DNA of 64,000 bases from Oscillospiraceae bacterium (lineage in GTDB: Bacteria > Bacillota > Clostridia > Oscillospirales > Oscillospiraceae), in assembly GCA_020025515.1 (NCBI GenBank), contig JAHHRZ010000008.1, forward strand, positions 1-64,000. The letters are read 5' to 3'. Both the position numbers and the translations under genes were made by a program. The notes beneath the pieces are model-generated. The model made no database searches, had not been told where the DNA came from, and worked only from the letters and a program-made list of their open reading frames with translations. This document shows, piece after piece, positions 24,495 through 32,133 of this stretch; within the stretch, counting starts at the first letter, position 1, and every line of letters starts with the position of its first letter.

Positions 24495-26251
24495 TTCGGT
24501 TAATCAGACGGATATTGAAACTCTCCGGAAAATACAAAGGGCGGATTCAGGTGGCATTTATCTTTTCGTTTTTGAAAGCAATGCTGAAGATTTCCCCCAT
24601 TATGCTGTCGTTTGCTGCTCTCAGTGCATTTTATCAGGGGACTATGGACGGAGAATTTTGCCTGTGGCTTGGCGTGGGAATGGTAGTGTGCCTTCTGCTC
24701 ACGACGGGATTTCAGCTGTTGTCCGACCGGCTCCAATCCACGGCGGGCTATCAGTTGTTCTCTGATATCAGAATGGACCTGGGCAAGCACCTGAGAAAAA
24801 TGCCCATGGGCTATTTTACAGAGGGAAATCTGGGAAAGATCAGCTCGGTGATTTCCACGGATATGCTGTTTATTGAAGAAAATGCCATGTCTGTGTTGGC
24901 GGATATGATGAGCTTCATCTTTTCACAGTGTGTCACCGTGATCTTTCTGTGCTTTTTCAATCTGTGGCTGGGGCTTGCCGCGGCTGTTTTGTGCCTGATC
25001 CTCTGCCTGATTGCCCGGGGAATGAACAATGATGCGCTGTTTTATTCCGCAGTACGCCAGCAGCAGAATGAAAACCTGACCAATGCGGTGCTGGACTTTA
25101 CGGAGGGCATGGGAATCATAAAGACCTACAACCTCCTTGGAGAGCACTCACGGGAGCTTACCCGAAACTTTGAAGAGAGCTGCCGGGCAAACATTGCCTT
25201 TGAGAAAAATCAGGCGCCCTGGGCCATGAGCTTGTATATGGGGTATGGAATTGCATCGGCCCTTGTACTGGCAGTGGCATCGTGTCTGTTCCTCGGCGGC
25301 GGGCTGTCTCCTTTGCATTTCATCGGGATGCTTCTTTTTGTGCTGGAGCTGTTTGTTCCGCTGAAGGCACTGTATAGTCAAGCCCCCAGACTGACGGTAA
25401 TGAACAGCTGTCTGGATCGCATTGAGCAGGTCTTTCAGCAGCCGGAGCTGGAAGATGCGGGCACACAGCACATCCCCGGGGCGTATGAAGGGCCGGAAGT
25501 AGAATTTCGGAATGTAAGCTTTGGCTATGGCCAGCAGGAAGTGCTGCATCAGATCTCCTTTGCCCTGGAAAAAAATCAAATGGTGGCCTTGGTAGGACCC
25601 TCCGGAGGAGGAAAATCCACAATCGCCAGTCTGTTGGCTCGGTTTTGGGACACCCGGCAGGGAGAGATCCTGATTCGGGGAAAAAACATCAAGGACATTC
25701 CGCTTTCTGAACTTATGGAGCATATCAGCATGGTGTTTCAGCGGGTGTATCTGTTCCAGGACACGATCTACAATAATATCTCCATAGGACGCCCGGATGC
25801 CACCAGAGAAGAAGTGGTGGAGGCGGCAAAAAAGGCCCGGTGCTATGACTTTATCATGGCTCTTCCCGACGGCTTCGATACAGTAATCGGAGAGGGAGGT
25901 GCCTCACTTTCCGGGGGCGAAAAGCAGAGGCTCTCTATCGCCCGGTGTATTCTGAAGGATGCCCCCATTGTGATTCTGGACGAGGCCACTGCCAATGTGG
26001 ATGTGGACAACGAAAGCTATATCCAACAGGCAATCAGCGAGCTGTGCCGGGGAAAGACGCTTCTGGTAATAGCCCATCGCCTGAATACCATTCGGAACGC
26101 CCACCAAATCAACGTGATTGCGGATGGCAGAATTGTACAGTCCGGCCGCCATGAGGAGCTGATTCAGCAGGAGGGGATCTATCAGAATTTTGTAAAGCTG
26201 CGGACCGGCAGCTTGGGATGGAATAAAAGCCGTAACCTTCCACCATGTTAA
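24491..26251 (+). CDS. ABC half transporter, permease fused to ATPase (pair 2, second subunit)
   Basis: The 586-residue partner overlaps the first subunit by four bases. It has six membrane helices and an ATPase with Walker A GPSGGGKST near 370 (one Gly for Ser compared with its paralogues), signature LSGGEKQR near 474, Walker B IVILDEATANVD and switch VIAHRLNTIRNAHQ. It corresponds to the second subunit of pair 1. The four genes thus form two parallel heterodimeric systems under the same type of operator. Confidence 0.88.
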   Translation: MIRLIRRILKLSGKYKGRIQVAFIFSFLKAMLKISPIMLSFAALSAFYQGTMDGEFCLWLGVGMVVCLLLTTGFQLLSDRLQSTAGYQLFSDIRMDLGKHLRKMPMGYFTEGNLGKISSVISTDMLFIEENAMSVLADMMSFIFSQCVTVIFLCFFNLWLGLAAAVLCLILCLIARGMNNDALFYSAVRQQQNENLTNAVLDFTEGMGIIKTYNLLGEHSRELTRNFEESCRANIAFEKNQAPWAMSLYMGYGIASALVLAVASCLFLGGGLSPLHFIGMLLFVLELFVPLKALYSQAPRLTVMNSCLDRIEQVFQQPELEDAGTQHIPGAYEGPEVEFRNVSFGYGQQEVLHQISFALEKNQMVALVGPSGGGKSTIASLLARFWDTRQGEILIRGKNIKDIPLSELMEHISMVFQRVYLFQDTIYNNISIGRPDATREEVVEAAKKARCYDFIMALPDGFDTVIGEGGASLSGGEKQRLSIARCILKDAPIVILDEATANVDVDNESYIQQAISELCRGKTLLVIAHRLNTIRNAHQINVIADGRIVQSGRHEELIQQEGIYQNFVKLRTGSLGWNKSRNLPPC

Positions 26252-26263
26252 AGAGAGTTATCG

Positions 26264-26309
26264 TTGACAAGTACCCATAGATGTGCTGCTATAGTTAGTG
26301 CAAACTAAC
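26264..26309 (+). promoter_or_regulatory. promoter-like sequence with palindromic operator, copy C
   Basis: TTGACA at 26264-26269 and an extended -10 TGC-TATAGT ending at 26295 are 20 bases apart, wider than usual. GTTAGT-GCAA-ACTAAC (26294-26309) overlaps the -10. A terminator follows within 10 bases, so any transcript from here would be only about 45 nt. Confidence 0.5.
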
Positions 26310-26314
26310 CTAAA

Positions 26315-26345
26315 AACAACATCTCGTTACGAGGTGTTGTTTTTA
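26315..26345 (+). terminator. strong terminator after transporter pair 2
   Basis: AACAACATCTCG and CGAGGTGTTGTT (26330-26341) form a 12-bp stem with one G-U pair and a three-base loop, followed by a T tract. Confidence 0.85.
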
Positions 26346-26354
26346 GAGAACTTA

Positions 26355-26376
26355 GTTAGCTATAACTAGCTATAAT
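26355..26376 (+). promoter_or_regulatory. palindromic operator, copy D, with -10 element
   Basis: GTTAGC-TATA-ACTAGC at 26355-26370 is the least perfect copy of the shared palindrome. A consensus TATAAT follows immediately at 26371-26376, while the -35 is weak. The product would be the short unit 26383-26471. Confidence 0.5.
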
Positions 26377-26388
26377 GGGAGAGGTACG

Positions 26389-26451
26389 ATGAGACGATAT
26401 ATGGCAAAGCCCCGGCTGAAATTATGGCCCGAAAGGTGCAGCGGTTCATGA
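26389..26451 (+). CDS. possible 20-residue basic peptide
   Basis: ATG 26389 with GGGAGAGG six bases upstream opens a 20-codon frame that includes RRYMAKPRLKLWPE and one Cys near the end, stopping at 26451. It lies between operator D and a terminator that overlaps its 3' end. It may be a real small peptide, a leader, or chance within a small RNA. No family is recognised. Confidence 0.3.
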   Translation: MRRYMAKPRLKLWPERCSGS

Positions 26452-26472
26452 GCGGACCGTCTGCACCTTTTG
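26432..26472 (+). terminator. terminator of the short unit behind operator D
   Basis: AAAGGTGCAG-CGGT pairs with ACCG-t-CTGCACCTTT (26456-26470), followed by TTGT. Its stem begins inside the last codons of the 20-codon frame. Confidence 0.6.
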
Positions 26473-26503
26473 TCTGTTGAAAAGCCTGTCTGTGCGCCGG
26501 GCC

Positions 26504-26544
26504 AAAAGCAACACGCAGCCTATCTTCTGATAAGCTGCGTGCTG
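26504..26544 (-). terminator. terminator of the heme-uptake operon
   Basis: On the minus strand GCAGCACGCAGC and GCTGCGTGTTGC form a stem around a 14-base loop, followed by TTTT (plus-strand 26504-26507). It lies 20 bases after the stop of the last gene of the operon. Confidence 0.75.
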
Positions 26545-26562
26545 CTGCCGAAGGCCGATCGG

Positions 26563-27348
26563 TTAGAAATTCATGACGATTTTTCGGGTATCATGCTCAA
26601 TGACATCCAAATGGACATTGTAGACCTGCTCCAGCATGGGAGAAGAGACCACTTCCCGTGGGTCACCCTGGGCCACAACGGTGCCCTGACTGCTCAGGGC
26701 GATGATCTCATCGCTGTACTGGATGGTCTGATTCATGTCGTGCAGAACCATGACAATGGTAATGCCGCATTTGCGATTGAGCATCCGGATCAGGTGGAGA
26801 ATCTGAATCTGATAGCGGATATCCAGATAAGTGGTGGGTTCATCCAGCAGGAGGACCCTGGTCCCCTGGGCCAGTGCCATGGCGATCCAGACCCGCTGGC
26901 GCTGACCGCCGGAGAGATTCTGGATGCTGCGATTCCTGAGGCCGGTAATTCCGGTGATCTTCATGGCCCGCTCGATCAGCTTCTGGTCTTCCGGGCTGGA
27001 AGGGGAGCGCCCCATTTTGGTATAGGGGATTCTGCCATAGGACACAAGATTTTCCACGGTGAGATCCCCAGGTGCGGTGTTGTTCTGATGCACAATGGCC
27101 ACCCGGCGGGCAAATTCCTTCAGGCTCATCTGGTTCAGAGGAATATTTCCCAGAAGGATGTCTCCGGAAGAGGGGGTCAAGTTCTTGGTCAGCAGCTGAA
27201 AGAGAGTGGATTTTCCGCAGCCATTGGGGCCGATCAGAGTGGTGATCTTTCCTTTCGGAATTTTGAGATTGAGATTTTTGAGAACGGCTTTTTTATCATA
27301 TCCAAAGGACAGGTTGCGAACCTGAAAGCAGGTGTTGTTATTTTCCAT
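26563..27348 (-). CDS. FecE/BtuD-type iron-chelate ABC ATPase
   Basis: The 261-residue protein has Walker A GPNGCGKST near 39, Q-loop VHQNNTAPGDL, signature LSGGQRQRVWIAMALAQ and Walker B VLLLDEPTTYLD, the typical set for iron-siderophore, heme and cobalamin importers. ATG 27348 has GGAGG five bases upstream; a GTG four codons earlier is possible. It overlaps the permease gene and is last in the seven-gene minus-strand operon. It should power import of the ligand delivered by the lipoprotein at 28.3-29.2 kb. Confidence 0.9.
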   Translation of the reverse strand: MENNNTCFQVRNLSFGYDKKAVLKNLNLKIPKGKITTLIGPNGCGKSTLFQLLTKNLTPSSGDILLGNIPLNQMSLKEFARRVAIVHQNNTAPGDLTVENLVSYGRIPYTKMGRSPSSPEDQKLIERAMKITGITGLRNRSIQNLSGGQRQRVWIAMALAQGTRVLLLDEPTTYLDIRYQIQILHLIRMLNRKCGITIVMVLHDMNQTIQYSDEIIALSSQGTVVAQGDPREVVSSPMLEQVYNVHLDVIEHDTRKIVMNF

Positions 27349-28342
27349 AAATTCCTCCACTTTTTCTCAGCAGCAGTATAAACGCAATGCCTCCAACCAC
27401 AGACAGGATCACAGAGGCATTCATCTCATAGGGACGGATGAGGGTCCGGCCCAGGGTATCTGCCATGAGGAACAGCAGACCTCCTGCCAGTGCGGAGAAA
27501 GGAATCAGCAGCTTATGTTCGCTGCCCACAAAAATCCGCCCGATGTGGGGAATCAGCAATCCGATGAAGCTGACAGGCCCCACAATGGCGGTGCAGCCGC
27601 CGACCAGAAAGACAGCCGTGATGCTGACCACAAAGCGGACCACATCAATATTCACACCCAGGCCCCGCACGGTTTTGTCCTCCAGCCCGCAGAGATTGCA
27701 CCATCTGGCGCAGAGAAAGGCAAAAATCAGCCCCGGCAGGGACACGCCGAAGAGCAAATAGACATCTTTCCATGTCTTCATGGTGATGTTCCCCTCCACA
27801 ATGGAGGCAACACCGGAGACATTTCCACCGCTCATAGAGCTGACGGCGTCGGAAAGACCGGAAAACAGGGCCTGCATAGCGATACCCATGAGGATAATCC
27901 GCAGGGGGGAAAGGGCTCCCTTCCATGCAAGTCCGTAGACCATGGCAAAGACCAGCAGACCGCCCAGAAAACTGAATACTGGGGCCATAAAATAGAGCTG
28001 GGGAAAGATGGCTGCGGCAAGCACGGCGGTGAACCCGGCTCCGCTGGAAATGCCCAATAGTCCGGGATCTGCCAGGGGATTTTTGAGAACTGCCTGAAAC
28101 AGGACACCGGCGACCGCCAGGGAGGCACCGGCCATAACGGAAATGAGGATTCTGGGAAAGCGCAGGTCATAGACCGTGGCAACATCCGGGTCAAAAGAAA
28201 CAAACAGGCCCCGGAACAACTGCAAAGGGGTGAGCTGAATACTGCCCAGATTGATGGACAGGAAGAACAGGGCAATCAGTCCTATGGTGACCACCAAAAA
28301 GGAGAGAGTGATTTTGGTGGTGGATTTTCTTTGATTGGTCAT
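27338..28342 (-). CDS. FecCD/BtuC-type permease
   Basis: The 334-residue integral membrane protein has about ten helices and the family hallmarks: FRGLFVSFDP, DLRFPRILISVMAGASLAVA, GVLFQAVLKNPLADPGLLGI with SSGAGF, and near the end VGPVSFIGLLIPHIGR. It forms the channel of an iron-chelate or heme importer, probably as a homodimer. It overlaps both neighbours by a few bases, so translation is coupled. Confidence 0.92.
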   Translation of the reverse strand: MTNQRKSTTKITLSFLVVTIGLIALFFLSINLGSIQLTPLQLFRGLFVSFDPDVATVYDLRFPRILISVMAGASLAVAGVLFQAVLKNPLADPGLLGISSGAGFTAVLAAAIFPQLYFMAPVFSFLGGLLVFAMVYGLAWKGALSPLRIILMGIAMQALFSGLSDAVSSMSGGNVSGVASIVEGNITMKTWKDVYLLFGVSLPGLIFAFLCARWCNLCGLEDKTVRGLGVNIDVVRFVVSITAVFLVGGCTAIVGPVSFIGLLIPHIGRIFVGSEHKLLIPFSALAGGLLFLMADTLGRTLIRPYEMNASVILSVVGGIAFILLLRKSGGIYGK

Positions 28343-29238
28343 TGCTTGCCTCCTATAATCAGAGTATCGGAGAACAGAATCTCATCCAGAACCTTCATGG
28401 CATCGGGATAGGTGAAGTTTGCGCTCATTCCGAAATATGCGGGGGGAAGGTCATAGACCTGGTTGTTCTGAACGGCGGAAAAGTGCTTCCAGATATCATT
28501 GGTCCGAAACTCTTCGTCGAACATTTCCATGACACTGTCGGGCAGGGCGTGGGCGGTTCTGAGAATGACATCTGGGTTTTTCTGGAGCATATCCTCGGTG
28601 TTTACATTGAGAAATTCCTGATCTGTTCCGGCATAGACATTGGTGGCACCGGCCAGCTCCACAAGGCTGCCAACATAGGAATTTTCCGTGGCCACCACAT
28701 AGGAACCGGGCAGACCCATGAGCACCAGCACGGTGGGAGCGGGCTTGTCCTGATGGCTTTTGCGATATTCTGCGATGAACGCTTCAAATTCCTCAATCAT
28801 TGCGGCGGCCTGTTCCTGACGATCGAACAGTACCCCCATATCTTCAATGGACTGATACATGCCAAATACGGATTTCAGGTTGAGAAATCCATACTTTAGC
28901 CCTGCGGCCTCGTATTTGGGCTGTAAATCACTCTGCAAGCTGGAAGGGCTCAGAACCCACTCCGGGTTGAGCTGGGCCAGAAGCTCCATGTCCGGGGACA
29001 TGGGGCTTCCAATCACAGCGGCATCTTTGTAGCACTGGGGGATTTCTGTCAACGTGCTGTTGGGAATACCCACCAGGGGCAGATCCAGCTTGCGGCAGAT
29101 GTCCATGATGGCAATACTGGTGACAGCAATGGTGCCGTTTCCGTTGGAAGCGGTCTCCTGAGTGGTTTGATTCACGCATCCGCTTAGAAGCAAAGTCAGA
29201 CACAATATGGCAGCCAGAAGGGATTTAATGGGCTTCAT
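28339..29238 (-). CDS. substrate-binding lipoprotein of an iron/heme importer
   Basis: The 299-residue protein starts MKPIKSLLAAILCLTLLLSGC, a lipoprotein signal with Cys21. The body has the two-lobed class III binding fold with a long central helix (FDRQEQAAAMIEEFEAFIAE) and pieces such as LNPEWVLSP and NVNTEDMLQKNPDVILRTAH. The frame extends 80 codons upstream, but ATG 29238 has GGGAGG and starts the signal peptide, so I use it. It resembles IsdE/HtsA-type heme receptors; the position after NEAT-like and Shp-like genes supports heme as ligand. This is inference. Confidence 0.88.
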   Translation of the reverse strand: MKPIKSLLAAILCLTLLLSGCVNQTTQETASNGNGTIAVTSIAIMDICRKLDLPLVGIPNSTLTEIPQCYKDAAVIGSPMSPDMELLAQLNPEWVLSPSSLQSDLQPKYEAAGLKYGFLNLKSVFGMYQSIEDMGVLFDRQEQAAAMIEEFEAFIAEYRKSHQDKPAPTVLVLMGLPGSYVVATENSYVGSLVELAGATNVYAGTDQEFLNVNTEDMLQKNPDVILRTAHALPDSVMEMFDEEFRTNDIWKHFSAVQNNQVYDLPPAYFGMSANFTYPDAMKVLDEILFSDTLIIGGKQ

Positions 29239-30148
29239 GTTCCGATTCCTCCCAGTTTTCATCCCAGAGATCTTCGGGAAATTCGGAATTTTCCTGTTCG
29301 GGTTCATCGGGGGAGAGCAGAGGCTGCCGACGGCCATGCAGATGCCTGCACACCAGTGTCTTGATGCCCCAGAAGCACAGACATGCCAGCAGCTGGGCGC
29401 AGAATACCAGGATAAAGAACATGACCCATACACTGCCGGAGATGACGACCTCCTGCACGTTGTCGCCATTCTTGGCAATCTCGTTGTTCGCCTCAGAGGA
29501 TTTGTCTGAAGGGGTGCCGCCGCCGGTTACCAGACCCACCACATTGTCTCCAATGACAGCACCGCCGGAACCGGTGGAATTTTCTGTCCCGGCGCTCTTT
29601 GACGGGGCTTCACTGTCCTCCATACGGACAAAATTTCCTGCGTTGCCTGAGGTAAACCCGTTCAGCGTCACATAGAACACAACATCTCTGCCCATGGCAT
29701 CCACAAAACATTCTGCCTGCACAATGGCATTTTTGGCAGGAATGGGAATCCGCAAATCTGCGGAATCGTCTCCTTTTGCGGTGGTCTCCGGCTGAACCTG
29801 GGTCCATGCGGAATCGCCGGATTTCTGCACGGAAAACTTGGTGCCGGAGATATTGCTCATCAGGTGAAACCGCATGGTCAGATAGAGCTGCCCATCGGGA
29901 GCGGTTTCCACAAGGGCCTGAGGGTCTACGACACTGGTGACCATGCTCTGGCCCAAAGCCTCGCTGCTTTCGCCGCCGGAATCTTGAATGGCGTTGGTTA
30001 CGGGATGGCGATAGGAGCCGGTGGCCGTGGCGCTTTCGCAGGGAACCTCTGCGGCTAGAGCACTGAAGGCAAGCAGGGACAGGGTGAGAAGAAGGACTGC
30101 CGTTGAGCGGCATATGGAGAAAAATTTATGTGTCACGGTGAAAAACAT
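29225..30148 (-). CDS. Shp-like membrane-anchored heme-binding protein
   Basis: The 307-residue protein has a signal peptide (about 1-33), an outside domain with ATGSYRHPVTNAIQDSGGE, ALGQSMVTSVV and CFVDAMGRDVVFYVTLNG, a low-complexity stretch, a membrane helix at about 243-270 and an acidic tail inside. These blocks match what I know of Shp-type heme-binding domains, where two methionines bind heme iron; M in LGQSM and M in DAMGRD are candidates. In streptococci Shp hands heme to the HtsABC importer, and here an importer of that class follows directly. GTG/ATG overlap with the lipoprotein gene is 14 bases. Confidence 0.8.
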   Translation of the reverse strand: MFFTVTHKFFSICRSTAVLLLTLSLLAFSALAAEVPCESATATGSYRHPVTNAIQDSGGESSEALGQSMVTSVVDPQALVETAPDGQLYLTMRFHLMSNISGTKFSVQKSGDSAWTQVQPETTAKGDDSADLRIPIPAKNAIVQAECFVDAMGRDVVFYVTLNGFTSGNAGNFVRMEDSEAPSKSAGTENSTGSGGAVIGDNVVGLVTGGGTPSDKSSEANNEIAKNGDNVQEVVISGSVWVMFFILVFCAQLLACLCFWGIKTLVCRHLHGRRQPLLSPDEPEQENSEFPEDLWDENWEESEHEAH

Positions 30149-32033
30149 CCTTTCTATTGCGGCGGTACCACATCAGAGTAAAACTGCCGCCCAAAATGAG
30201 GGCAGTAAACAGGATAAATCCCAGCACCTGGGGGAACAGCTTGGTGGTGATGCGGATGGTGTCCGGCAGGGGGGCTGCTTCCGGCTGAGTCGGCTGCGGT
30301 GTAGCGGCGGTTGTTACAGGGGGGACCTCTTTTGAGGACTCATCGGTCTTTTGCATCTCTTTGAGATCATCCAGAACCACATAGAATTTCTGGGTGGTGT
30401 GCATGACGGTATTGATATAGGCACTGCACATGAGCTTTGCATCCAAAGAAGCCGCAATGGCGGCCTTGGGAAGGACCACGGAAACGGGAGTCACCGTATA
30501 CTCCCCGGCATCGGGAATAAACCCGGCAGCAGGCTCAAAGTGTTTTTTGACCTGTTTGTCCGAATGGATTACAGCGGCATAGTTCTTCCCTTCATACTGG
30601 AAGGCTACATCCGAAATCGGGGTGCCTTCGTCGGCAAACTTTGGCACGGGATCGATCACATATACGGTAAGCTCGGCGGTATCCCCTTGATAGATGATAT
30701 CTGCCTTTTCATAAAACAGAGGGTCACACATGCTGACGGCCTTAAAATCATCGCCCTTTCGCATGGAGACACTGCTTTCATAATGGGTCTTTTCGCCCTG
30801 TCCCATTGTCAGGGATACAGATTCCAGATTGTTCGTTGTCCCGGAACCGTTTGCGGCTCCGTTGGGATCTGCGGGCTGATTGGAAGGTGCGGATCCTGTC
30901 TGAATCAGATCTGACAGCACCACATAGAAATCAACATTCTGCTTCATAATGGCGTTGACATAGGCGCTGCATCGGATTGCCTTGCCGGATGCCTCACGAA
31001 TGGCCTGCATGGGAAGCTGTACCACCACGGGGGAGGCATTGTAGCTTCCCGCGGTGTCGATGAAGCCGGGGGCCGCCTCAAACTGCTTGGACACCTTGCT
31101 GCCGGTGTTCACCTGACAGGCGTAGGAGGTACCCCGATAATTCATGGAAACATTGGAAAGCGGCGTTCCTTCACTGGCGAATTTGGGTACAGGGTTGACC
31201 ACATACAGCGTCAGGGTGGCGGTATCGCCTTTGCAGACAATGTCGGCCTTGCGATGGAACAGGGCGTTGCACATGCTCAGGGAGTTGAAATCTGTGTCTT
31301 TTCGCATAGAGACCGTGGCGGAGTAGTAGACTTCCCCATTCCCCTGATTGCCGGAACCGGGAGGCGGCAGAGGTGCCACGGGATCCGTGGGGGGAGGTGC
31401 GGGAGGCAGTGCCGGCTCCGTGGGAGCTGGCGGAGTGGTAGGCGCTGAGGGATCGGTGGGGGGTGTGGGCTTGGAAGGGTCCGGTGTGGTACCGTGCTGG
31501 TAACGAATATAGAACTGGAGAGCGCCGGAATAGGTCCCGCTCTGAGCTGCACGGATGTCCTGGGAGAGAATCGTCAGATGACCCTCAGCAGAGCCGCTCT
31601 CGGTAAAGGTTTGGGTGCCAAACTGATTGTGGCAGGGCAGAGAAGAGGCGGCTTTCCCGGTCAGGGTCAAATCAACCATGTTCTGAGAAGATACGGTAAT
31701 CAACCCGGATTCCTGTTGGGGCATTGTCACATCTACGGTGTAAGACTGAGAAAAATCTCCCTGAGAAGGCAGGGTGCCAAGAGATACCCGGTCGGGAATC
31801 ACCACATAGTAGGAGGCTGCCGGAGAGACAGAAGCTTCGATGGTGGTGGATTGATTCGTTTCAAGCCATGGAGAAACCGGAGTTGGAGCATCCCCTGACT
31901 GAGCAGACGGGTCTGCCCACGGTTCGGAGGCCGACGGCTCCGGAGGAATGGAGGCCGCAGTAACCCCAAGGGAATTGCAGACACAAAGCGCCAGCAAAAG
32001 AGCGGCCGCAATTCCGTTTCTGAATTGTTTCAT
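30126..32033 (-). CDS. cell-surface protein with two NEAT-like domains
   Basis: The 635-residue protein has a signal peptide (1-27), a beta-domain at about 55-190 (VVIPDRVSLGTLPSQGDFSQ, ending SGTYSGALQFYIRYQHG), a Pro/Thr-rich spacer at about 192-228, NEAT-like domains at about 236-374 and 416-556, and a C-terminal membrane helix at about 599-623 with a basic tail. Each NEAT-like domain has SMCN/SMCD, YVV/YVI-x-PVPKFA-EGTP and CSAY-[VI]-N-x-[IV]-M. The usual NEAT motif YxxxY is not evident. It probably takes heme at the cell surface and passes it to the Shp-like protein downstream. Confidence 0.78.
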   Translation of the reverse strand: MKQFRNGIAAALLLALCVCNSLGVTAASIPPEPSASEPWADPSAQSGDAPTPVSPWLETNQSTTIEASVSPAASYYVVIPDRVSLGTLPSQGDFSQSYTVDVTMPQQESGLITVSSQNMVDLTLTGKAASSLPCHNQFGTQTFTESGSAEGHLTILSQDIRAAQSGTYSGALQFYIRYQHGTTPDPSKPTPPTDPSAPTTPPAPTEPALPPAPPPTDPVAPLPPPGSGNQGNGEVYYSATVSMRKDTDFNSLSMCNALFHRKADIVCKGDTATLTLYVVNPVPKFASEGTPLSNVSMNYRGTSYACQVNTGSKVSKQFEAAPGFIDTAGSYNASPVVVQLPMQAIREASGKAIRCSAYVNAIMKQNVDFYVVLSDLIQTGSAPSNQPADPNGAANGSGTTNNLESVSLTMGQGEKTHYESSVSMRKGDDFKAVSMCDPLFYEKADIIYQGDTAELTVYVIDPVPKFADEGTPISDVAFQYEGKNYAAVIHSDKQVKKHFEPAAGFIPDAGEYTVTPVSVVLPKAAIAASLDAKLMCSAYINTVMHTTQKFYVVLDDLKEMQKTDESSKEVPPVTTAATPQPTQPEAAPLPDTIRITTKLFPQVLGFILFTALILGGSFTLMWYRRNRKDVFHRDT

Positions 32034-32072
32034 AGATGAACTCCTTCTTATATATTTTTGCCGAATCGGTAA

Positions 32073-32107
32073 AAATTCCCGCAGAACATCCTATTCTGCG
32101 GGAATTT
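32073..32107 (-). terminator. internal terminator or processing hairpin in the heme operon
   Basis: AAATTCCCGCAGAA at 32073-32086 and TTCTGCGGGAATTT at 32094-32107 form a perfect 14-bp stem; on the minus strand it is followed by TTTTTA. It lies between the secreted NEAT-like protein and the anchored protein and would make the first two genes more abundant than the rest. Confidence 0.75.
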
Positions 32108-32133
32108 CCAATGGGTTCGCCTATTTGGTTAAC

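Noticed and set aside
26264..26345. Independent small RNA from operator C
   Set aside because: The -35/-10 spacing is poor and the product would be only about 45 nt; the hairpin is adequately explained as the terminator of transporter pair 2. It is kept only as part of the regulatory-unit finding.
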